Positions 53,124-64,000 of a stretch of 64,000 nt of DNA are shown here, one piece after another. Source of the DNA: Bradyrhizobium guangdongense (GTDB lineage Bacteria > Pseudomonadota > Alphaproteobacteria > Rhizobiales > Xanthobacteraceae); the NCBI RefSeq assembly GCF_004114975.1, contig NZ_CP030051.1, positions 1,488,001 through 1,552,000 of the forward strand. The letters run 5' to 3'. The notes beneath the pieces were generated by a model. That model had not been told where the DNA came from and made no database searches. It saw nothing but the letters and a program-made list of their open reading frames with translations. Positions within the stretch are counted from its first letter, which is position 1. Each line of letters starts with the position of its first letter. The position numbers were made by a program, and so were the translations under genes.

Positions 53124-54511
53124 CATCCGAACAAAAGAATTTTGCGATGAATGACGTCCGATCGATGAACCGCCGCCGCTTCATGACCCTGACGGGATCG
53201 ACGCTCGCGATGCTCGGGGGCGGACATGCCTTGGCTCAAGGCCAGCCGCGGCTTCGCATCGATCCCACCGAGTTCCGCCCGATCCCGATCGCGGTCACGA
53301 ATTTCGTGCCGGGCACGCCGGCCGACGGCGATGTCAGCAACGGCGTCACGCAGGTCATCACCAACAATCTGAAGCGCTCGGGACTGTTTGCCCCGATCGA
53401 TCAGGCCGCCTTCATCGAGCGCATCAGCAACATCGACGTCGCCCCGCAATTCCAGAACTGGAAAACCCTCAACGCCCAGGCCCTCGTCACCGGCCGCATG
53501 ACGCGACAGCCGGACGGCCGGCTCAAGGCCGAATTTCGCCTGTGGGACGTCGTCACCGGCCAGCAGCTCGCGGGCCAGCAATATTTCACCTCGCCGGAAT
53601 ATTGGCGCCGGATCGCTCACATCATCTCCGACCAGATCTACGAGCAGATGACCGGCGAGAAGGGCTATTTCGACAGCCGCGTCGTGTTCGTCGACGAGTC
53701 CGGGCCGAAGGAGCGCCGCGTCAAGCGGCTCGCGATGATGGACCAGGACGGCGCCAATGTGCGCTATCTCACCCGCGGCTCCGACCTCGTGCTCACGCCG
53801 CGCTTCTCGCCGAACTCGCAAGAGATCACCTATATGGAGTTCGGTCAGGGCGATCCGAAGGTCTATCTCTTCAACATCGAAACCGGCCAGCGCGAGATCG
53901 TCGGCAACTTCCCCGGCATGACCTTTGCGCCGCGCTTCTCGCCGGACGGCCAGCGCGTCATCATGAGCCTGCAGCAGGGCGGCAATTCCAACCTGTTCGT
54001 GATGGATCTGCGCTCGCGCTCGACCACGCGTCTCACCGACACGCCGGCGATCGACACCTCACCGTCCTACTCGCCTGATGGTACCCGCATCTGCTTCGAA
54101 TCCGATCGCGGCGGCCGGTCGCAGATCTATGTGATGGCGGCGGGCGGCGGACAGGCGCAGCGCATCTCCTTCTCCAAGGACGACAACAACGCCACCTATT
54201 CGACGCCGGTGTGGTCACCGCGCGGCGATTACATCGCCTTCACCCGGCAGGGCGGCGGCCAATTCTCGATCGGCGTCATGAAGCCTGACGGCAGCGGCGA
54301 GCGGCTGCTCACGTCAGGCTTCCACAATGAAGGCCCGACCTTCTCGCCGAACGGCCGCGTGGTGATGTTCTTCCGCGATCCCGGCGGCAATTCCGGACCG
54401 TCGCTGTTCAGCGTCGATATCTCCGGTCGCTTTGAACAGAAGGTTCCGACGCCGGGCTTCGCCTCCGATCCGGCATGGTCGCCGCTGCTCTCGGCGACGG
54501 CGGGCCAGTAG
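53120..54511 (+). CDS. tolB: Tol-Pal system protein TolB
   Basis: A 463-residue periplasmic protein. It may start at GTG 53120 (GTGA overlap with tolA) or ATG 53147; the latter is just before a Tat-like [20 protein letters not shown]. After the signal come an N-terminal domain ([12 protein letters not shown]) and a six-bladed beta-propeller with the repeated motif [41 protein letters not shown]. TolB links TolA with Pal and peptidoglycan. A hairpin follows at 54515-54538. Confidence 0.95.
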   Translation: MTSEQKNFAMNDVRSMNRRRFMTLTGSTLAMLGGGHALAQGQPRLRIDPTEFRPIPIAVTNFVPGTPADGDVSNGVTQVITNNLKRSGLFAPIDQAAFIERISNIDVAPQFQNWKTLNAQALVTGRMTRQPDGRLKAEFRLWDVVTGQQLAGQQYFTSPEYWRRIAHIISDQIYEQMTGEKGYFDSRVVFVDESGPKERRVKRLAMMDQDGANVRYLTRGSDLVLTPRFSPNSQEITYMEFGQGDPKVYLFNIETGQREIVGNFPGMTFAPRFSPDGQRVIMSLQQGGNSNLFVMDLRSRSTTRLTDTPAIDTSPSYSPDGTRICFESDRGGRSQIYVMAAGGGQAQRISFSKDDNNATYSTPVWSPRGDYIAFTRQGGGQFSIGVMKPDGSGERLLTSGFHNEGPTFSPNGRVVMFFRDPGGNSGPSLFSVDISGRFEQKVPTPGFASDPAWSPLLSATAGQ

Positions 54512-54514
54512 ATC

Positions 54515-54538
54515 GATCGCGCGCCGCAACGCGCGATC
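54515..54538 (+). terminator. Hairpin after tolB
   Basis: GATCGCGCG pairs with CGCGCGATC around CCGCAA, four bases after the tolB stop, followed by TTCTCG. The tail is weak, so termination may be partial. It suggests the tolQRAB unit ends before the GGDEF-EAL gene. Confidence 0.55.
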
Positions 54539-54755
54539 TTCTCGAAAAAACAAAGCCGATTTTCCGCTTTCTGCGAACGCGGCAAGGTTTCCTTCACCTT
54601 GCGCTCGGCAAGGCTTGCCTAGCTGCTTGATTTTTCAGCAGAAATATCTTCGCTATTGCCGAAAAACAACTCGACTTTAACGATGTTCCCTCAGAAAGGC
54701 TTCATCTGGTCTGGGTAAGACTACGTCCCAAACAGGACGCGCGTACAAACAACAG

Positions 54756-57086
54756 ATGCAGCTCGCAAGGCATAGCGGAGAGCCGGAACAGCGGCCGCCG
54801 AAAACTTCGGCGGCGCAAATCGATTCGCTGTTCGAAGCGCCTGGCCCGCTGCTGGCGGGTCTCATCTTCGTGTCGATCGGTGCGAGCCTGACCGCGCTGA
54901 GGACGGGCGAGCCGCTGATCTGGGCGTGCGTGGCGCTTCTTGTCCTGGCTGGTACCGCCCGGGCCATCGACTTGCAGCGCTACCAGGCCCGCAAGACTAT
55001 GATGACGGCCGAGGCGGCCGAGCGCTGGCAGAAGCGCTACCAGATTGGCGCGAGGATTCAGGCGGCAGCGATCGGCATCTGGTGCGCCACCGCACTTCTG
55101 GCCACGGACGATGCCGTCGCCCACATGATCGCCTTGTCGGTCACGACCGGGATCGCGGCGGGCGGTGCGGGCAGGGCGTACGGCCGGCCGGCAATTTTCC
55201 ATCTTCAGGCCATGCTCATATTCGGTCCAGCGGTGCTCGCATTGGCGCTGCGTGGAACGCCCTACTACATCGCGATGGCCCTGGTGAGCGCTGCCTTCCT
55301 GGTGGCGATCATGCAGCTCTCGGTGAACCTGCACAGGATCTTCATGGGGGCCGTGGTGGCCCGTGAGCGCGAGGCCGCGCTCGCCGGACAGTTCGATACG
55401 GCGCTGAACAACATGCCGCACGGACTCTGCATGTTCGGTGTCGACGGACAGCTTGCGGTCATGAACTACCGGTTCGCCGCAATGCTGAACCTGCCTGAAG
55501 TTCTCACGCAGAACGGCACCAGCGCGCGCGACGTCGTCGGGGCGTGCGTCGGCGCCAGATCCATCTCGGCTGCAAGCGGCGAACGCATCGTTGCGGATAT
55601 CGAGAGATCGCAGGCCGAAGAGATCGTTACCGTCGATCTCAATCCGCAACGAAACCGCTCGCTGTCCTGGACCGTGCAGCCGATGGCCGATGGTGGCGCC
55701 GTGGTGTTGCTCGAGGACATTACGGAGCGGCGCAACGCCGAGGCCAAGATCACGCATTTGGCCCGTTACGACGATCTCACCGCGCTGCCCAATCGGGTCC
55801 ATTTCCGCGATGAGATCGAGCGTCTGCTCGCCCATTCGAACCATTCCGAACGGCTCTCCGCGCTGCTGTTCGTCGATCTCGACCAGTTCAAGCAGGTCAA
55901 CGACACACTCGGTCATCCCTGCGGCGACCAGCTCCTGTGCGCGGTCGCCAACCGTTTGCGCGAGATGTTGCGGCCGGAGGATTTCGTCGCCCGCTTCGGC
56001 GGCGACGAGTTCGTCGTGTTCCAGCAGAACATCAATGCGCCCGAAGACGCTGCGAGCCTCGCCCGCCGCATCGTCGAGCGGCTCAGCGAGCGCTATCGCA
56101 TCGACAATCATCTGGTGGAGATCGGCGCCAGCGTCGGCATCGCGCTGACGTCGCCGGAGAGTGCCAGCGCCGACATTCTGCTCAAGAATGCCGACATGGC
56201 GCTATACCGGGCCAAGGCCGACGGCCGCGGTACCTTCTGCTTCTTCCGTGACGAGATGGCGGCGACGGTCGAGGCGCGCCGCACCCTCGAGCTCGACCTG
56301 CGCAAGGCGCTCGCCAACGAAGAGTTTGAGCTGTTCTATCAGCCGCTGGTCAATCTGAAGTCGGGCAAGATCACCACCTGCGAGGCGCTGTTGCGCTGGA
56401 ATCATCCGGTGCGCGGTACCGTCTCTCCGATCGACATCATTCCGGTTGCCGAGGACATGGGCCTGATCGTCGATCTCGGCCGCTGGATCCTGCGCCGTGC
56501 CTGCATGGAATGCATGAAGTGGCCGGAGGGCGTCAGCGTCGCCGTCAACTTCTCGCCGCAGCAATTCCATCAGCGCGACGTGCTGAGCGAGATCCGTTAT
56601 GCGCTCGAAGTCTCCGGCCTGCCGGCTCATCGCCTCGAGATCGAGATCACCGAATCCTCACTGCTGCGCAACACCCAGCTCACCCACGACATCCTGTCGC
56701 AGCTGCATGCGCTCGGCGTGCGCATCTCGCTGGACGATTTCGGCACCGGCTATTCGAGCCTCAGCTATTTGCACAATTTCCCGATGCAGAAGGTCAAGAT
56801 CGACCGCTCCTTCCTGGAGGGTATCGACACGGACCGTCCGTTGACGCTGCTACGTGGCGTGGCGCGGCTGTCGGCCGACCTCGGCATGTCGGTCGTGGTC
56901 GAGGGCATCGAGACCAACGAGCAGCTCGAGCTGATCAGCGCCGACGGCACCGTGACCGAAGGGCAGGGGTACCTGTTCAGCCGGCCCGTTCCGGCCGTGC
57001 GAGTCCGGCAGTTGCTCAACGCCTCCTATGGCCGTCGCATGCCTGACGACCAGATCACGATCGTGTCGTCGCGATCGATCGCCTGA
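54756..57086 (+). CDS. Diguanylate cyclase/phosphodiesterase (GGDEF-EAL)
   Basis: A 776-residue membrane protein. The N-terminus (to about 215) is predicted to hold several helices, then a PAS-like segment (MPHGLCMFGVDGQLAVMNYR), the GGDEF domain with GGDEF at residues 415-419, and the EAL domain with EAL at 543-545 (CEALLRWNHP). EAL motifs ITESSLL, DDFGTGYSSLSYL and KIDRSFLEG are intact, so both activities are possible. It makes or degrades cyclic di-GMP. It stands between tolB and pal. Confidence 0.93.
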   Translation: MQLARHSGEPEQRPPKTSAAQIDSLFEAPGPLLAGLIFVSIGASLTALRTGEPLIWACVALLVLAGTARAIDLQRYQARKTMMTAEAAERWQKRYQIGARIQAAAIGIWCATALLATDDAVAHMIALSVTTGIAAGGAGRAYGRPAIFHLQAMLIFGPAVLALALRGTPYYIAMALVSAAFLVAIMQLSVNLHRIFMGAVVAREREAALAGQFDTALNNMPHGLCMFGVDGQLAVMNYRFAAMLNLPEVLTQNGTSARDVVGACVGARSISAASGERIVADIERSQAEEIVTVDLNPQRNRSLSWTVQPMADGGAVVLLEDITERRNAEAKITHLARYDDLTALPNRVHFRDEIERLLAHSNHSERLSALLFVDLDQFKQVNDTLGHPCGDQLLCAVANRLREMLRPEDFVARFGGDEFVVFQQNINAPEDAASLARRIVERLSERYRIDNHLVEIGASVGIALTSPESASADILLKNADMALYRAKADGRGTFCFFRDEMAATVEARRTLELDLRKALANEEFELFYQPLVNLKSGKITTCEALLRWNHPVRGTVSPIDIIPVAEDMGLIVDLGRWILRRACMECMKWPEGVSVAVNFSPQQFHQRDVLSEIRYALEVSGLPAHRLEIEITESSLLRNTQLTHDILSQLHALGVRISLDDFGTGYSSLSYLHNFPMQKVKIDRSFLEGIDTDRPLTLLRGVARLSADLGMSVVVEGIETNEQLELISADGTVTEGQGYLFSRPVPAVRVRQLLNASYGRRMPDDQITIVSSRSIA

Positions 57087-57244
57087 TCCATTCCTGACAC
57101 TCCTTCGCCAAAATCAGCTCTCGCGTGCCGTAGTCTTGCGGGCCGCAAAGGTTAACCCTAACGATTCTAAGGCTTTGCAATTCTGTTAAGGAACCATTAA
57201 TCTTCGGCCACTCGCGGAAGTTGCTTGGAGTTTTGAGGTACCAG

Positions 57245-58006
57245 ATGAAGTCCGGAGCCGAACCGAACGCGGCGCATCTTCCACGAGGCGCCGCGTTATT
57301 TGACCGCATCGACTACCGGCTCATCGAGACTTCCGAGGACAAGGACAGTCTGTACCTGATGCGCTACCGGGCCTATCTGCAGGCCGGTTTGATCGAGCCG
57401 TCAGCTTCACTGCGCGTCACCGATCGCTTCGACGAAACGCCAAACACCTGGAATTTCGGGATCTATGTTGACGGAGAGCTCTGCAGCTCCGTCCGCATCC
57501 ACCTTCTGACGTCCGAATGGCGGATGTCCTATACGACCGAAGTCTTCGGCGACGTCCTGCACCCCCGCCTCGATCGCGGCGAGGTTTTTGTCGATCCGTG
57601 TCGGTTTGTTGCGGATCCCGACAAGCAGCAGCGCTTTCCCGAATTGCCGTATCTGACGGTGCGCCTCGCCTTTGTCGCGTGCGATCATTTCAATGCCGAC
57701 ACCGGCCTTGCGATGATACGGACCGACCATCAGGCGTTTTACCGCCGCGTCTTCCTGCACGAGACCATTTCGCCCGAGCCGCGGGGGTTTCCGGGGTGGC
57801 CGACCAAGAAGGCGGTTCTGATGGCCACCGACGTCCGGAGGCAGCGGGATCGGGTTCTGACCCGCTTTCCCATCATGCGCTCCAGCGCGTTCGAGCGGCG
57901 CATGCTGTTTGAACGCAGTCCCCGCCAGGCAGCCCCCCGCCCGATGCTGCTGACCACCCCGCGGACTCTCGATGTGGCGGCTCCGGCACTCGGTTCCATC
58001 TATTAG
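57245..58006 (+). CDS. FeeM-like N-acyl amino acid synthase / GNAT-type acyltransferase
   Basis: A 253-residue protein with the N-acyl amino acid synthase (FeeM) / autoinducer-synthase-like GNAT layout. The start of the domain is DYRLIETSEDKDSLYLMRYR, then FDETPNTWNFGIYVDGELCS with SSVRIHLL, a cofactor region VFVDPCRFVADPDK and PYLTVRLAFVACDHFNAD. ATG at 57245 follows GAGG. FeeM makes N-acyl tyrosines from acyl-ACP. The specific product here is not known. It lies 158 bases after the GGDEF-EAL gene and before pal. Confidence 0.8.
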   Translation: MKSGAEPNAAHLPRGAALFDRIDYRLIETSEDKDSLYLMRYRAYLQAGLIEPSASLRVTDRFDETPNTWNFGIYVDGELCSSVRIHLLTSEWRMSYTTEVFGDVLHPRLDRGEVFVDPCRFVADPDKQQRFPELPYLTVRLAFVACDHFNADTGLAMIRTDHQAFYRRVFLHETISPEPRGFPGWPTKKAVLMATDVRRQRDRVLTRFPIMRSSAFERRMLFERSPRQAAPRPMLLTTPRTLDVAAPALGSIY

Positions 58007-58243
58007 GCCATCCACTCTCCACGGCCGTCCAAATCCGCGAAAGCGGGCATTTTGCCTGTCGATGCGGCTTGCCTTCACCCTCGCGCCACATTTACAACGC
58101 ATTAACCATGACGGGTGCTTTTCGCTGGTTGGGGGCATTTGACCGGCTGAGGCAAGGTTCCGATAAGGTTGACGGAACGTTCGCTTAACCAACCCCCTGT
58201 AGACCGGACGGCAGTGGACGAACGTGAGCGTGGAGGCTCCGGA

Positions 58244-58732
58244 ATGAAATATCCTATGCGTATCCTCCAGGGATTGAAGCTGGCTGCAGTGGTCGCAATC
58301 GCGCTGTCGATGGGCGCCTGCGCCAAGCAGAATGCGGGCCTGGACGCCAATGCGAGCGCGGCGACGCCGGGCAGCCAGCAGGACTTCGTCGTGAACGTGG
58401 GCGACCGCGTGTTCTTCGAGAGCGACCAGACCGACCTGACCCCGCAGGCGATCGTGACCCTGGAGAAGCAGGCGCAGTGGCTGCAGACCTATCCGCGCTA
58501 TTCCTTCACCATCGAAGGTCACGCCGACGAGCGCGGCACCCGCGAGTACAACATCGCGCTCGGCGCACGCCGTGCCCAGTCGGTGCGCTCGTTCCTCGCC
58601 TCCCGCGGCATCGATCCCAACCGCATGCGCACGATCTCCTATGGCAAGGAGCGGCCGGTGGCGGTCTGTAACGACATCTCCTGCTGGTCGCAGAACCGTC
58701 GTGCTGTGACCGTGCTGAACGCGAGCTCCTGA
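58244..58732 (+). CDS. pal: Peptidoglycan-associated lipoprotein Pal
   Basis: A 162-residue lipoprotein: signal and lipobox ending MGAC (Cys26), then the OmpA-like peptidoglycan-binding domain with TIEGHADERGTREYNIALG, ARRAQSVRSFLASRG and ISYGKERP. It tethers the outer membrane to peptidoglycan and binds TolB. ATG at 58244 follows GGAGGCTCC. A clear terminator follows at 58770-58800. Confidence 0.95.
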   Translation: MKYPMRILQGLKLAAVVAIALSMGACAKQNAGLDANASAATPGSQQDFVVNVGDRVFFESDQTDLTPQAIVTLEKQAQWLQTYPRYSFTIEGHADERGTREYNIALGARRAQSVRSFLASRGIDPNRMRTISYGKERPVAVCNDISCWSQNRRAVTVLNASS

Positions 58733-58769
58733 CGCTTCAGGCGCCGTTCATCTTTGGAAACCGAATATG

Positions 58770-58800
58770 CCGGCGCCCTCACGGGCGCCGGTTTCGTTTC
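58770..58800 (+). terminator. Rho-independent terminator after pal
   Basis: CCGGCGCCC pairs with GGGCGCCGG around TCAC (58770-58778 and 58783-58791) followed by TTTCGTTTC. It begins 38 bases after the pal stop. Confidence 0.85.
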
Positions 58801-58917
58801 AGCGACCTGTGATTTAAAACCGCTTGGTGGCAGTCACAGTTTTGGCGTACTCCCCTTCAATGTGTGGCGCGTCGCATGTTCCGTCGCAGGCCATTTCGCT
58901 TTCGTCGTCAGGGCAAG

Positions 58918-59940
58918 ATGTCATCCAGATTTAAGGTCTTTACCGGCACCGTGGCCATCGCCGCGCTGCTCCCCTTGTGCACGCCTGTCTTCGCGCAGAC
59001 GGACGATGATCCCGAGATGCGGATCGAGCGGCTGGAGAACCAGCTGCGCCAGCTCACCGGACAGAACGAAGAGCTGCAATATCGCAACCGCCAGCTCGAG
59101 GATCGCATCCGCCAGCTCGAAGGCGGCGCGCAAGGCGCGCCCGGGCAGGCGCCCAATGCCGCCGCGATGCCGCCGGCCCAGATCGCACCGAACCAGGTCG
59201 CCCCCGGCTATCGCCAGCCGCCGCAGCAGCAGGCGGTGCAGCCGAATTACGAGCAGCCGCAGATCGCCTCTCCCGCACCGATCGTCCAGGAGCAGCCCGG
59301 CCCCGGCGCGCCCGGCAGCCGCCGGCGCGGGGATGCGTTCGACCCGAACCAGAATCCGAGTGCACCCGGTGCGCCGCGGGCGCTGGGCGGCGGCCAGCAG
59401 CCGCTCGATCTCAGCGCCAATGGCGGCCGCTATCCGCAGGCCGCAGCGGCGCCGACCCAGCAGGCCTATCCACCCGCCCAGCAGGGCTATCCGCCTGCCC
59501 AGCAAGGCAATCCCGCGCAGGGTGGTGGCCCGGCTCTGGCGACATTGCCGCCGTCGGCCACGCCGCGCGACGAGTTCGATCTCGGCATCGGCTATATGCA
59601 GCGCAAGGACTATGCGCTGGCCGAGCAGACCATGAAGAATTTCGCCGGCAAATATCCCAACGACCCGCTGCTCGGCGATGCGCAATACTGGCTCGGCGAA
59701 AGCTATTTCCAGCGCCAGCAATATCGCGATGCCGCCGAATCCTTTCTCGCCGTCACGACGAAATACGACAAATCGGCCAAGGCGCCGGATGCACTGCTGC
59801 GGCTCGGCCAGTCGCTCGCAGCGCTGAAGGAGAAGGAGGCGGCCTGCGCCGCTTTCGGCGAGGTCGGCCGCAAATATCCACGCGCCTCGGCCGGCGTCAA
59901 ATCCGCCGTCGACCGCGAGCAGAAGCGCGTGAAGTGCTGA
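58918..59940 (+). CDS. cpoB: Cell division coordinator CpoB (YbgF)
   Basis: A 340-residue periplasmic protein. Signal peptide to about residue 27 (MSSRFKVFTGTVAIAALLPL then CTPVFAQ). A coiled coil (about 34-70, RIERLENQLRQLTGQNEELQ) follows, then a proline/glutamine-rich linker with short PPAQQG repeats, then TPR repeats in the last 120 residues (DEFDLGIGYMQRKDYALAEQ). This is the CpoB/YbgF design, which works with Tol-Pal and peptidoglycan synthesis. An earlier GTG/ATG at 58864-58876 is possible but the signal peptide fits 58918. Confidence 0.92.
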   Translation: MSSRFKVFTGTVAIAALLPLCTPVFAQTDDDPEMRIERLENQLRQLTGQNEELQYRNRQLEDRIRQLEGGAQGAPGQAPNAAAMPPAQIAPNQVAPGYRQPPQQQAVQPNYEQPQIASPAPIVQEQPGPGAPGSRRRGDAFDPNQNPSAPGAPRALGGGQQPLDLSANGGRYPQAAAAPTQQAYPPAQQGYPPAQQGNPAQGGGPALATLPPSATPRDEFDLGIGYMQRKDYALAEQTMKNFAGKYPNDPLLGDAQYWLGESYFQRQQYRDAAESFLAVTTKYDKSAKAPDALLRLGQSLAALKEKEAACAAFGEVGRKYPRASAGVKSAVDREQKRVKC

Positions 59941-60019
59941 ACTGCGGCGGCGCTCGCTGACAAGGCGCATGGCGCTGCGCTAGACTTGCGCCGCCATTCG
60001 CCGCTGTCAGGGCCGCGTC

Positions 60020-61102
60020 ATGTCAGACGACGACAATTCTCCGATCTCCGCGCGTGCGGCGAAGCAGCTCTTCGCCGAGTTCAAAAGCGCGCCGGCGCTG
60101 GTGCTCGCGGTGTCCGGCGGCCCCGACTCTGTCGCGCTGATGTGGCTCGCGGCGCGCTGGCGGCGCAGCCTTGCGCGCGGCCCGGAGCTCAACGTGGTCA
60201 CCGTCGATCACGGCCTGCGGACCGAGGCGGCGCGCGAGGCGCGCGAGGTCAAACGGCTCGCGACCGAACTCGGCCTTGCCCACCGGACGCTGCGCTGGCG
60301 CGGCGCCAAGCCGACGACGGGATTGCCCGCCGCCGCGCGCGAAGCGCGCTATCGCCTGCTGGCGCAGGCCGCACGCAGTGCCGGCGCGAGCCACGTGCTG
60401 ACGGCCCATACCCGCGACGACCAGGCCGAGACGCTTCTGATGCGGCTGCTGCGCGGCAGCGGCATTGCCGGGCTGTCGGCGATGGCGCGCCTGTCGATGC
60501 GCGACGGCATCGTGCTGGCGCGGCCGCTGCTCGACGTGCCGAAATCGCAGCTGATCGCGACCCTGAAGCGGGCCAGGATCGGCTTCGTTGAGGACCCCAC
60601 CAACCGCGACGCCTCTTTCACGCGGCCGCGGCTGCGGGCGCTGCTGCCCCAGCTCGCGGCCGAGGGCGGCGATATCAGAACCTTCGCGCGGCTCTCGGCG
60701 CGGCTTGCCCGGGCGAACGCGGCCGTCGAGGTGCTGACCGACGGCGCCGAACGTTTCCTCCGCCTGCGGGATCGCGGCCCTGCGCCGCAGCCGGGCGTTC
60801 GCAGCTTCGAGGCCTCGTCCTTCGCGAGCCTGCCGGAAGAAGTCCGGCTGCGACTGCTGCTGCGGGCCATCAACGCCCACGGACACGAAGGGCCGCCGGA
60901 ACTCGGCAAGGTCGAGGCCCTACTGGCCGCGCTCGATCAGGCCGTGGAGCTGTCGATGACCGGAAGGCCCCGCATCGGCGCAAACGACCGTACCCTTTTG
61001 AAGCAGACCCTTGCGGGAGCCTTGATCAGCCTTGCCGGGGGGCGTATCCACATCGCGCCTGCGCCGGCCCGGCGGTCCAAAGCGGGATCCAGGGGCGAAT
61101 GA
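60020..61102 (+). CDS. tilS: tRNA(Ile)-lysidine synthetase TilS
   Basis: A 360-residue N-type ATP pyrophosphatase with SGGPDS at residues 32-37 and further motifs TVDHGLRTEA, GASHVLTAHTRDDQAET and DPTNRDASFTRPRLR. It makes lysidine at C34 of the tRNA that reads AUA codons. The length is typical of alphaproteobacteria. The ftsH gene follows after 254 bases, a common order. Confidence 0.95.
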   Translation: MSDDDNSPISARAAKQLFAEFKSAPALVLAVSGGPDSVALMWLAARWRRSLARGPELNVVTVDHGLRTEAAREAREVKRLATELGLAHRTLRWRGAKPTTGLPAAAREARYRLLAQAARSAGASHVLTAHTRDDQAETLLMRLLRGSGIAGLSAMARLSMRDGIVLARPLLDVPKSQLIATLKRARIGFVEDPTNRDASFTRPRLRALLPQLAAEGGDIRTFARLSARLARANAAVEVLTDGAERFLRLRDRGPAPQPGVRSFEASSFASLPEEVRLRLLLRAINAHGHEGPPELGKVEALLAALDQAVELSMTGRPRIGANDRTLLKQTLAGALISLAGGRIHIAPAPARRSKAGSRGE

Positions 61103-61356
61103 GGGCGGATCATGACACCGGCTGTTTCCGCAGCCTGCCGTCAGGACACCTTAACCAGGCAGGAAAAACCCCGCCTCGGGCGCCATTATTTCAGCGGGAA
61201 TCGCGCTAAGATGGGCTAAATAGTCCCATCGCGTTCCCTTGGCAGCGACCGGGACGGCACCTAAATTGTATGCGTCTAACGATGAGGATTCCTTGGGGAT
61301 TTCCTCGTAGAGCCCAAGGATGAGGCCGCGATCCGCGCGACCACGAAGGAAGATCG
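61103..61356. other. 254-base space between tilS and ftsH
   Basis: No gene seen. It ends with GAGGAT...CGAAGGAAGATCG before the ftsH ATG, giving a good ribosome site; ftsH promoter elements should be here. Confidence 0.4.
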
Positions 61357-63282
<1,926 letters not shown>

Positions 63283-63295
63283 CGGCAAGCGTCTG

Positions 63296-63706
63296 ATGGC
63301 CGGCACTTCCGGCAAACCTTTAGTGCAGAAGCTCGGCATCAAGCCGGGCTTTTGTATTTTCGTGGACGGTCTCGTGACGTCCTATCGGGATGTCGTCGGC
63401 GAACTACCTGACGGTGTGAGCATCGCAAGCACTGCCATAGCCCGGCTGGACATGGTGCATGTCTTCGCCGCCGAGGCGAAGGGCCTCGCCGCCAAACTGC
63501 GCAGCTACCGCAAGGCGATCGCACCCGACGGCATGATCTGGGCGTCCTGGCCGAAGAAGGCCTCAGGCATCGCGACCGACGTGACCGAAGCCCTGGTGCG
63601 CGAGACCGCGCTTGCGAACGGCCTCGTCGATATCAAGATCTGCGCCGTCAACGATATCTGGTCGGGCATGAAGCTCGTGATCCCCGTCAAGGATCGGGGC
63701 GAGTGA
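63296..63706 (+). CDS. DUF3052-like small protein
   Basis: A 136-residue protein from ATG 63296 (MAGTSGKPLVQKLGIKPGFC), which follows AACGGCAAGCGTCTG, with only 13 bases after ftsH. The core KAIAPDGMIWASWPKKASGI and IKICAVNDIWSGMKLVIP match the DUF3052 pattern. No function known. Confidence 0.8.
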   Translation: MAGTSGKPLVQKLGIKPGFCIFVDGLVTSYRDVVGELPDGVSIASTAIARLDMVHVFAAEAKGLAAKLRSYRKAIAPDGMIWASWPKKASGIATDVTEALVRETALANGLVDIKICAVNDIWSGMKLVIPVKDRGE

Positions 63707-63785
63707 GCGAACTAACTCCGCTCCACCCTACGATTGCTGTTCCACAAACCGTCATTGCACTTGCGACCGTGTCCAGGACATCCCC

Positions 63786-63998
63786 TCACGACGCGAGCCG
63801 AAGCCATACGTCCCGGCTCGCCAGCGTGCCATCGGGCGTGGCGATCTCCATGTCCATGACATGCAGGGAGCCCGGCTCGTCTCCGTAGACGTATTTGAGA
63901 TGCCACATGAGCCCCAGATCCGGCGTGATCACGAAGTCATCGAGCCCGTCGGTGATCGCCCGGACGGCCTCGCGGTGCGTCAGCGGCGCCGAAAACAT
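63786..63998 (-). CDS. Unidentified gene, start or C-terminal fragment at window edge
   Basis: A minus-strand frame ends with TGA at 63788-63786 and can start at ATG 63998, two bases from the window edge. It may extend beyond. The residues seen (RAITDGLDDFVITPDLGLMW, DMEIATPDGTLASRDVWLRL) look coding but I do not recognise the family. It is convergent with the DUF3052-like gene, with 79 bases between. Confidence 0.55.
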   Translation of the reverse strand: MFSAPLTHREAVRAITDGLDDFVITPDLGLMWHLKYVYGDEPGSLHVMDMEIATPDGTLASRDVWLRLAS

Positions 63999-64000
63999 CG

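Overview
This is a chromosomal window from an alphaproteobacterium, most likely Bradyrhizobium or a close Nitrobacteraceae relative. The evidence is the high G+C content, the tolQRAB / pal / cpoB / tilS / ftsH order at the right end, many binding-protein-dependent and TRAP transporters, and two dispersed palindromic repeats of the type scattered through Bradyrhizobium genomes (42941-43039 and 45429-45511). I saw no rRNA, tRNA, CRISPR array, transposase or prophage gene. Assignments rest on reading motifs and gene order; no database search was run.

Left third (1-33600), catabolism and uptake. A LysR regulator (289-1200) is divergent from a polyamine-type ABC importer (1323-5103). The importer continues into a flavin oxidase operon: a DadA-like FAD protein, a small [2Fe-2S] protein, an FAD/NAD subunit with a BFD-like iron-sulfur segment, a second DadA-like protein, and a RidA-type imine deaminase (5112-9469). 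The logic is import of an amino acid, opine or amine, oxidation to an imine, then hydrolysis. A second LysR unit (9475-10392) is divergent from an MFS transporter, a GAF protein and an amidohydrolase (10512-13627). Next come a TPR protein, an ABC-F ATPase, two short-chain dehydrogenases, DctA and a nucleobase permease (13734-21816). A patch at 21830-25858 has two paralogous LuxR-type regulators flanking a YadA-head-like secreted protein and a frameshifted gene. A sirtuin precedes a HyuA/HyuB pair followed by a TRAP transporter (26844-33563).

Middle (33600-48500), regulators and stress-type genes. There is a GST/TetR divergent pair with two 14-bp operator arms, a chemoreceptor and a GhrA-like reductase. 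An ECF42-type sigma factor is translationally coupled to a DGPF/YCII protein. Three intergenic sites share the form TGTCGG-N17-CGTCTT. They lie before the DGPF-sigma pair, before an SRPBCC-VOC pair and before a second DGPF-YCII pair, so a local ECF42 regulon can be read from sequence. Small lipoproteins and hypothetical proteins follow, then a TetR gene and a DUF2852 gene that share a 19-bp operator, and an S41 protease.

Right end (48582-64000), envelope and housekeeping. A fatty acyl desaturase and a DUF2231 membrane protein precede tolQRAB. A GGDEF-EAL protein and a FeeM-like N-acyltransferase sit between tolB and pal. Then follow cpoB, tilS, ftsH and a small DUF3052-like gene. The window ends inside or at the start of an unidentified minus-strand gene.
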